Below, one piece after another: positions 43,802 to 49,595 of a stretch of 49,595 nucleotides of DNA. The notes under the pieces were generated by a model. It did no database searches. It saw only the letters and a list, made by a program, of their open reading frames with translations, and was not told where the DNA came from. Both the position numbers and the translations under genes were made by a program. The DNA lies in contig JAAWDY010000011.1 in assembly GCA_022793995.1 (NCBI GenBank), positions 1 through 49,595 on the forward strand, read 5' to 3'. The DNA is from Coprococcus sp. GTDB lineage: Bacteria > Bacillota > Clostridia > Lachnospirales > Lachnospiraceae. How positions within the stretch are numbered: the stretch's first letter is position 1; every line of letters begins with the position of its first letter.

Positions 43802-43955
43802 AGCGGCAGAGAAACGTACGTTTCTGGACTGCGGCCATACACTAGAAACATAAGAAAAATTTAGAAAGAACAGGCTAGGAAGGAGACTTCCGAATCTACC
43901 TGGAAGACGCGGAAGGTGCCAAGCGGGGAAAGAGCTGCGTCAGGGAGAGGAAAAG
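43802..43955 (+). other. Structured leader of the trkA-trkH operon
   Basis: It begins with the perfect 16-bp palindrome AGAAACGTACGTTTCT (43810-43825), flanked by partly pairing GCGGCAG and CTGCGGCC. A purine-rich stretch with further short stems follows, up to the GGGAGAGG ribosome site. Potassium uptake genes often have c-di-AMP riboswitches, but I could not match the conserved words of that class here, so the element stays unassigned. Confidence 0.35.
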
Positions 43956-45311
43956 ATGAAGATTGTAATTATTGGGGATGGAAAAGTCGGACATAAACTG
44001 ACAATACAGATGTCCGAGGAGAATTACGATGTTGTTCTGATCGACCAGAATGAGGGGAAGCTAAAGGAGGCGCTGAATAGCATGGATATTCTCTGCATTA
44101 CCGGGGACGCCGCGGATGCGGAGGTTCTTAAGGAGGCGGGAATTTCCGAGGCGGATCTGGTAGTGGCATGTGCTTCTACGGACGAGCTGAATATGATGAG
44201 CTGCCTTCTTGCTAAGAGACTGGGGGCGAAGCATACGATCGCCCGGGTGAGGAATCCGATCTATTATAAGCAGATTCATCTGCTCAAAGACGAGCTTCGC
44301 TTAAGTATGGCGATCAACCCGGAATATACCGCGGCGCTGGAGATTTCCAGGGCGGTCCTGCTTCCGGATACAGCGAAGGTCGAGACTTTCATGAAGGGCA
44401 AAGTGGAGATGGTAGAACATATCATCAGGGAGAACAGCCGTCTGGAAGGCGTCTCGCTTGCCGAGGTGTACCAGATCCTCCAGATCAAGATCCTGGTCTG
44501 TGCGGTGCGAAGAGGGAACGACGTTATTATACCGGACGGGGATTTTGTGATCCACGTAGGCGACCGTCTACATATCGTAGCGTCTACAAAGGCAATCGAA
44601 CAGTTCTTCAGCGCCCTTGGAAAGAAAAGAAAAGTTAAGAATGTTCTCATCTGCGGGGGAGGGAGGATCGGTTATTATCTGGCGAGACAGCTCGTCTATC
44701 TGGGAATCCGCGTGAAGATTATCGAGATTGATAAGCGCCGCTGCGAGAGCCTCTGCGAATCGTTTCCGAAGGCAACGGTTATCTGTGGAAATGCGGCCGA
44801 TCATGAGCTTCTCATCGAGGAAGGCATCGAACAGGCGGATGCGATGATTAGCCTAACGGGGGTGGATGAAGAAAATATCATCCTTGCGCTTTTTGCCCGC
44901 ACCAAGGGAGTTGAGAAGGTGGTGGCAAAGGTGAATGAAGAGTCCCGCGTCCATCTGGTTGAGGAGCTGGGAATTGATATGATTATTTCGGCAAAGTCTG
45001 TGACTGCGGATACGATTATGAGCTATGTCCGCGCTCGGCAGAATTCTCTGCGGAGCATCAATGTAGAGTCGATCTATCAGCTTGTCGGAGGAAGAGTCGA
45101 AGCTTTGGAATTCTTCATCAATGAGAATACGAAATATACGAATATCCCGCTTAAGGATCTGGCTACAAAGTCCAACAGCCTGATCGCGTGTATCGGGCGC
45201 GGACGTGAGATTATCATCCCTGGCGGCTCTGATGAGATAAAAGCAGGGGACAGCGTCGTGGTCGTAACAACACAGAAAAAATTACAGGATATTACAGACA
45301 TTCTAGTATAG
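43956..45311 (+). CDS. trkA: Trk potassium uptake regulatory subunit TrkA
   Basis: Protein of 451 residues, a cytoplasmic NAD(H)-binding gating protein of the Trk/Ktr potassium channel. Two RCK units are present: the first Rossmann begins MKIVIIGDGKVGHKLTIQMS, the second VKNVLICGGGRIGYYLARQL (about 228). Each is followed by an RCK-C ligand-binding domain (about 140-220 and 370-450). Acidic residues at the end of strand 2 (VLIDQN, IIEIDKR) fit nucleotide binding. trkH follows 17 bp later. Confidence 0.95.
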   Translation: MKIVIIGDGKVGHKLTIQMSEENYDVVLIDQNEGKLKEALNSMDILCITGDAADAEVLKEAGISEADLVVACASTDELNMMSCLLAKRLGAKHTIARVRNPIYYKQIHLLKDELRLSMAINPEYTAALEISRAVLLPDTAKVETFMKGKVEMVEHIIRENSRLEGVSLAEVYQILQIKILVCAVRRGNDVIIPDGDFVIHVGDRLHIVASTKAIEQFFSALGKKRKVKNVLICGGGRIGYYLARQLVYLGIRVKIIEIDKRRCESLCESFPKATVICGNAADHELLIEEGIEQADAMISLTGVDEENIILALFARTKGVEKVVAKVNEESRVHLVEELGIDMIISAKSVTADTIMSYVRARQNSLRSINVESIYQLVGGRVEALEFFINENTKYTNIPLKDLATKSNSLIACIGRGREIIIPGGSDEIKAGDSVVVVTTQKKLQDITDILV

Positions 45312-45328
45312 CGGGAGAGTAGAGGAAA

Positions 45329-46774
45329 ATGAATTATAAAATGACGGGGTATATTATCGGGAAGATGCTCGGTGTAGAAGGGGTTCTTCTTCTGATACCT
45401 ATGGCGGTAGGATTATTGTACAAAGAGCCGACGGCTGTCTGGTTTCTGGCCGGCACGGCGCTGCTGATACTCTGTTATCTGATCTGGGGAAGGAAAGCCC
45501 CGGAAAATACGACAATTTATGCAAAAGAAGGGCTTATCATTGTGGCGACGGCATGGATCTTCTGGTCCGCGTTCGGCGCGCTCCCGTTCTTTTTATCCGG
45601 TGCCATTCCGAATTATATCGACGCTTTTTTTGAGACGGTCTCTGGGTTTACTACGACCGGTTCCACAATCCTGACGGAGATCGAGCATCTGCCGAAGGGA
45701 ATATTGTTTTGGCGTTCGCTGACCCATTGGATCGGTGGCATGGGCGTTCTGGTGTTTGTCATGGTCCTGACATCCTTGGATGAGAAAAATTCGATGCACC
45801 TGATGCGTGCGGAGGTACCGGGACCTGAGGCGGATAAGCTGGTTCCTAAGGCGAGGAGTACAGCGAGGCTTTTGTATTCCATGTATTTTGTGCTCACGGC
45901 TGCGGAGATTATCTTCCTGCTGTTTGGCGGCATGGATCTTTTTGACAGTGTCACCCATGCGTTCAGTACAGCGGGGACAGGCGGATTTTCAGGTTATAAC
46001 GCGAGTGTGGCGCATTTTGACAGTGTGTATATAGACAGTGTGATTACGGTCTTTATGATCTTATTTGGGATTAATTTTAATCTTTACTTTTTTATTGTTT
46101 TAAAAAATATGATGGGAGTGCTGAAAAACGAGGAACTGCGGTACTATTTGGGGATTATTGCGGCTGCTGCGGTCATCATCGCGATTAATATCAGACCAAT
46201 GTACGAAACATTGGGAAAAGCGTTTCGTTATGCAGTATTTCAAGTGGCGTCGGTCATCACCACGACCGGCTTTGTGACGGCGGATTTTAATCAATGGCCG
46301 GAAGTGTCTAAGTGTGTCCTTCTGATGCTGATGGTTATAGGCGCCTGTGCAGGTTCTACTGGCGGGGGGATTAAAGTGTCGCGTTTTCTGATCCTTCTGA
46401 AAAGTATCAAGCGGGAGATGAAGCTTATGCTGCATCCGAAGGCTGTAACGATCGTGAAAGTGAACGGAAAAAGGATCCGAGAGGAGACGATGAGAGGAGT
46501 TTATGTATATTTTATTGCATATGTCCTCATTCTAATTGGGTCTGTATTTCTTGTTTCTTTTGATAATTTTGACTTTGAGACGACATTTACAGCAGTTCTT
46601 ACCACGTTGAATAATGTGGGGCCTGGACTCGGCCTAGTCGGGGCGGTAGAAAATTTTGCAAAGTTTTCGGGATTTTCCAAGATCGTGATGTGTATCGATA
46701 TGCTGGTGGGCCGTCTGGAGATATTCCCGTTCCTGATGTTGTTCCTGCCCACGCTTTGGAGCAAGAAGTTTTGA
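45329..46774 (+). CDS. trkH: Trk potassium uptake channel subunit TrkH
   Basis: Protein of 481 residues with the fourfold M1-P-M2 architecture. The four pore-loop filters are visible: SGFTTTGSTIL (about 107), FSTAGTGGFSGYN (about 212), TTTGFVTADFNQWPE (about 310) and LNNVGPGLGLVG (about 430). It forms the membrane path for potassium and is gated by TrkA. Its hydrophobic N-terminus begins GYIIGKMLGVEGVLLLIPM. It is followed 19 bp later by an unknown gene, probably in the same operon. Confidence 0.95.
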   Translation: MNYKMTGYIIGKMLGVEGVLLLIPMAVGLLYKEPTAVWFLAGTALLILCYLIWGRKAPENTTIYAKEGLIIVATAWIFWSAFGALPFFLSGAIPNYIDAFFETVSGFTTTGSTILTEIEHLPKGILFWRSLTHWIGGMGVLVFVMVLTSLDEKNSMHLMRAEVPGPEADKLVPKARSTARLLYSMYFVLTAAEIIFLLFGGMDLFDSVTHAFSTAGTGGFSGYNASVAHFDSVYIDSVITVFMILFGINFNLYFFIVLKNMMGVLKNEELRYYLGIIAAAAVIIAINIRPMYETLGKAFRYAVFQVASVITTTGFVTADFNQWPEVSKCVLLMLMVIGACAGSTGGGIKVSRFLILLKSIKREMKLMLHPKAVTIVKVNGKRIREETMRGVYVYFIAYVLILIGSVFLVSFDNFDFETTFTAVLTTLNNVGPGLGLVGAVENFAKFSGFSKIVMCIDMLVGRLEIFPFLMLFLPTLWSKKF

Positions 46775-46793
46775 TAGGATTCTAGGAGGTATT

Positions 46794-48404
46794 ATGAAGA
46801 AGAAAGGTATTGTGTTGGTTGTGTTGGCGGTTTTGGCGGCAGCGGGAGTGTATTATTATGCGGCTCTGCCGGCATTGAATATCCACTCTGCCGACGTGTG
46901 GTATTTCGCGATGTTTCTTGTGGCAGCGGCAGGAGTAGGATATGCGGCATTTCGCGGGAAGCGAGGCGGGGAAGTACGCCAGTTAAAGGGCGTAAAGGTA
47001 TTTGGCGGTATCTTTGTCGTCTTGCTGGCAGTCTACCTGATCGGGAGCCTTCTTTCCTCCCCGATCATAAACGCAAAAAAATACCAACAGCTTTTGACTG
47101 TGGAAGAAGGAGAGTTCACCACCGATATCGAGGAACTTTCTTTTAACCAGATTCCACTTCTAGACAGAGATTCCGCACAAATCCTGGGAAACCGGAAAAT
47201 GGGCAGTATGTCGGATATGGTATCGCAGTTTGAAGTGGATGAGATATACAGCCAGATCAATTATCAGGATCGTCCGGTGAGGGTATCGCCTCTTCGGTAT
47301 GCCAGCTTGATTAAGTGGTTTACGAACCGCGGCGATGGGATTCCGGCTTATATCCGGATCGACATGGCAAGCCAGACTACGGAGCTTGTAAAACTAAAAG
47401 AAGGTATGAAATATTCGACCAGCGAGCATTTTGGGAGGAATATTTACAGACATCTGCGTTTTGCGCATCCTACCTACATTTACGGCGATTTAAGCTTTGA
47501 GATCGACGAGGAAGGGATCCCTTATTGGATTGCACCTGTGAAAAAGTTTAATATCGGTCTGTTCGGCGGCGAGACGGTAGGACGTGTCGTGCTCTGCAAC
47601 GCGGTTACCGGGGAGACGAAGGACTATGCGATCGACGAAGTGCCGGAGTGGATCGACAGGGCATATTCGGCAGACTTGCTTGTACAGCTCTATGACTACT
47701 ACGGCTCCTTGAAGCATGGATTCTTTAACAGCGTGCTCAGTCAGAAAGACTGCCTGAAGACTACGAACGGCTATAATTATCTGGCGATCAACGACGACGT
47801 ATGGGTGTACACCGGCGTGACGTCGGTCAGCAGCGATCAGTCGAATGTCGGATTTGTGCTTATGAACCAAAGGACAATGGAGACAAAATATTATCCGGTG
47901 GAGGGAGCGATTGAGGATTCGGCCATGGATTCCGCGGAAGGGCAGGTGCAGAACCTGAAATACAAAGCGACGTTTCCCCTTCTTCTCAATATTTCCGGAG
48001 AACCGACATATTTTCTTGCACTGAAAGACGACGCGGGCCTGGTGAAAAAGTATGCCATGGTAAACGTACAGAAGTATCAACTTGTGGCGATCGGGGATAC
48101 GGTCAGTGAATGCGAGTCCCAGTACAATCAGCTTCTTCTGACGAATGGCGTCAAGGAAGAAGAGGCGGATACGAGGGAGGTGCTGGAAACGCAGGGCGCG
48201 ATCATGAAAATTGCGGAAGGAGTCATTGACGGAAATTCACATTACTTTATCATGATCGAAGGAACGGACGATATTTTTGACGTTACGGTCGTGGATTTTA
48301 TCGACGTCATCAAATATGACGTGGGGGATAAGGTGAAAATCGAATATAAAAAGGGAGAGAAAGTGAACACGGTGTTATCTCTTGATAAGACCAATCGCCC
48401 CTGA
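46794..48404 (+). CDS. Conserved-looking membrane-anchored protein of unknown function
   Basis: Protein of 536 residues. Three hydrophobic segments lie within the first 85 residues (about 5-22, 36-54 and 67-86); the remaining 450 residues are soluble and rich in beta-type sequence, and face outside if the topology is as drawn. I recognise no catalytic motif. The region PLLLNISGEPTYFLALKDD and the C-terminal segment VGDKVKIEYKKGEKVNT look like a small OB-like or beta-barrel end. It follows trkH by 19 bp with AGGAGG before its ATG, so it is likely co-expressed with potassium transport. Base use matches the core genome. Confidence 0.7.
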   Translation: MKKKGIVLVVLAVLAAAGVYYYAALPALNIHSADVWYFAMFLVAAAGVGYAAFRGKRGGEVRQLKGVKVFGGIFVVLLAVYLIGSLLSSPIINAKKYQQLLTVEEGEFTTDIEELSFNQIPLLDRDSAQILGNRKMGSMSDMVSQFEVDEIYSQINYQDRPVRVSPLRYASLIKWFTNRGDGIPAYIRIDMASQTTELVKLKEGMKYSTSEHFGRNIYRHLRFAHPTYIYGDLSFEIDEEGIPYWIAPVKKFNIGLFGGETVGRVVLCNAVTGETKDYAIDEVPEWIDRAYSADLLVQLYDYYGSLKHGFFNSVLSQKDCLKTTNGYNYLAINDDVWVYTGVTSVSSDQSNVGFVLMNQRTMETKYYPVEGAIEDSAMDSAEGQVQNLKYKATFPLLLNISGEPTYFLALKDDAGLVKKYAMVNVQKYQLVAIGDTVSECESQYNQLLLTNGVKEEEADTREVLETQGAIMKIAEGVIDGNSHYFIMIEGTDDIFDVTVVDFIDVIKYDVGDKVKIEYKKGEKVNTVLSLDKTNRP

Positions 48405-48416
48405 TCGTATATTGAT

Positions 48417-49214
48417 ATGGCAAAGATAATTAGAAAAGGACATCAATTAGAAGAAACGTATTATGCTATAAAAAAGGAACAAGCTGATAAAAGAGCAAAG
48501 AATAAAAGGGTGTTTGGTAAAACAACGTTTATAGTTATCTTGATTTATGTGATATCCATTATTGTCAGCATAGTTGTAGATCTGTTTTCAAAAGTATTTC
48601 TGCCTCTGAATGTATGCTTTGGATTTGCTCTGCTGATGGCGAAGGTTGTATGTCTTGAGGACGATGTCCCAGAATATATTGATACGGATATCCTTGTTTC
48701 TGGAATACGAGGTGAAAGAAGTGCGGCCAAAGTTCTTGCCGCACTTCCTGACAGCTACACGGTATTTCAAAATGTAATGGTTACTTATGATAATAAGAAA
48801 AGTGAAATTGACAATATTGTTGTTGGCAAGAGCGGAGTGTTTATTATCGAAATTAAAAATCACAATAGCCATATTGTAGGTGATTTACAAGATCGGTATT
48901 GGACGCAGCATAAAGTTGGGCGCGGCGGTACGCCATACACAAGTAGAATGTATAACCCTGTCAAACAAGTTGGCACACACATATACTGTTTGGCAAATTA
49001 TTTAAGACAGAATGGTGTCAATACATATATTGAAGGGATGGTGTATTTTGTAAATAAGACTTGTCTGTTAAGCCTTACAGGGAACAATGATATTTCTGTA
49101 TATTCTAGTTCTAATCGAGACGAAGCGCGGCTTTGCAGACGAATTTTATCAGGAAATCATAAACTGGATCTTAGAAGTGTAAAGCATATTTGTAGATTGA
49201 TTAATCGATTATAA
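48417..49214 (+). CDS. NERD-domain protein with two membrane helices
   Basis: Protein of 265 residues. Two hydrophobic segments (about 35-57 and 63-80) precede a NERD (nuclease-related) domain (about 95-215) of PD-(D/E)xK type: GIRGERSAAKVLAAL with the Gly-x-x-Gly-Glu motif, SEIDNIVVGKSGVFIIEIKN with the Asp and Glu-x-Lys residues, and W after it. NERD proteins are predicted DNA-processing enzymes whose roles are mostly untested. No good ribosome site precedes ATG 48417, which is 12 bp after the preceding stop. Codon use is clearly more AT-rich than the upstream genes, suggesting acquisition. Confidence 0.82.
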   Translation: MAKIIRKGHQLEETYYAIKKEQADKRAKNKRVFGKTTFIVILIYVISIIVSIVVDLFSKVFLPLNVCFGFALLMAKVVCLEDDVPEYIDTDILVSGIRGERSAAKVLAALPDSYTVFQNVMVTYDNKKSEIDNIVVGKSGVFIIEIKNHNSHIVGDLQDRYWTQHKVGRGGTPYTSRMYNPVKQVGTHIYCLANYLRQNGVNTYIEGMVYFVNKTCLLSLTGNNDISVYSSSNRDEARLCRRILSGNHKLDLRSVKHICRLINRL

Positions 49215-49595
49215 TGTTGATGATTACTCATCTATTTTGCAATGTCCCCTTAAATAAGGGAAAATCCCTGACGAAGAATGGAGTTCCAGTTGCTTTTCTT
49301 TATCAATAGTGTAAAAGGCCAAGTAATTAAAATGTTATAGCTCATCTGCAGCGTTTGCTCCGAATATCAGCCATTGCTTCAGTAAAAGGTCGGGTGTTGG
49401 ACATCCACCAAATAGAATATGAAGCAAGTGTCTCTGTGTTACATTTCCATCCGGAAATGGCGCGATGGTAAGTTCAAAAACAAGGGGATGTCTTATTATT
49501 TTGCGACGTCCCGTAAGAAAATGATTCAGGTGTGAGCAAACCCATTCGCGAAGCGAATTTTAAATGGATTTGCGAATGTTACTTGAACGGAGTAA
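49215..49595. other. Gene-poor AT-rich tail
   Basis: No convincing gene. The 15-bp word TATTTTGCAATGTCCC (49233-49248) recurs imperfectly at 49497-49512 (TATTTTGCGACGTCCC). A short open stretch ending near 49470 encodes VLHFHPEMARW, reminiscent of a glutamine amidotransferase end. ATTCGC-GAA-GCGAAT (49544-49558) is a perfect small hairpin near the window end. Confidence 0.4.

Noticed and set aside
43860..43955. Possible c-di-AMP (ydaO-type) riboswitch before trkA
   Set aside because: Expected from gene function, but the conserved sequence words of that class could not be found in the leader.
49340..49472. Open stretch encoding ISAIASVKGRVLDIHQIEYE and VLHFHPEMARW
   Set aside because: The HPEM end suggests a class I glutamine amidotransferase remnant, but it is about 40 residues with no start and no supporting motif.
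1..49595. tRNA or rRNA genes
   Set aside because: No cloverleaf with the conserved GTTCGAATC-type T arm or rRNA-like sequence was noticed; a covariance scan would be needed to be certain.

Overview
The window looks like chromosome of an anaerobic gut Clostridia, most likely Lachnospiraceae. This rests on the oxygen-independent (early cobalt insertion) cobalamin gene set with CbiK, strong AGGAGG ribosome binding sites, a tdh-kbl pair, a second EF-G-like GTPase, and a SirTM-type macrodomain/sirtuin remnant. Genus is inference only and was not resolved.

Layout. (1) Positions 1-4720 are AT-rich accessory DNA: the end of a WYL-domain regulator, a TetR-MFS efflux pair with operators inside its promoter, an HxlR regulator, and a decaying ADP-ribosylation module (Zn-macrodomain gene with a stop at codon 3; SirTM sirtuin with internal deletions). 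(2) Positions 4770-36395 hold one huge same-strand unit of 28 genes. A consensus promoter and a long structured leader precede a cobalamin riboswitch followed by tandem intrinsic terminators. The genes are a 1222-residue modular secreted protein, a BtuFCD-type corrinoid importer, cobO, cbiK, a GNAT, cbiD-L-F-H-ET-A, cobT-S-C, cbiB, cobD, cbiP, hemC, cobA/hemD, a complete Opp/Nik-type ABC importer, cobU, a cobU-like/cbiC fusion and a precorrin-2 dehydrogenase. (3) 36544-38863: threonine-to-glycine degradation (tdh, kbl). (4) 38894-41319, reverse strand: tyrA and aroA. (5) 41542-43620: EF-G-like GTPase. (6) 43767-48404: trkA-trkH potassium uptake plus an unknown membrane-anchored protein. (7) 48417-end: AT-rich NERD-domain gene and gene-poor tail.

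How it works together. The large operon can take precursors through uroporphyrinogen III, precorrin-2, cobalt insertion, corrin methylation, amidation, adenosylation and nucleotide loop assembly, and also imports corrinoids; all is predicted to be shut off by cobalamin through the riboswitch. Notable absences are cbiG, cbiJ, any Cbi/Eca-type cobalt transporter, hemA/hemB/hemL and lower-ligand synthesis genes.

The best candidates for undescribed biology are the riboswitch-controlled secreted protein, which carries five related beta-rich domains and ends in half of a corrinoid-binding-protein fold copied from its neighbour; the Opp-type importer inside the corrinoid operon; and the two CobU paralogues that divide the CobU motifs between them.
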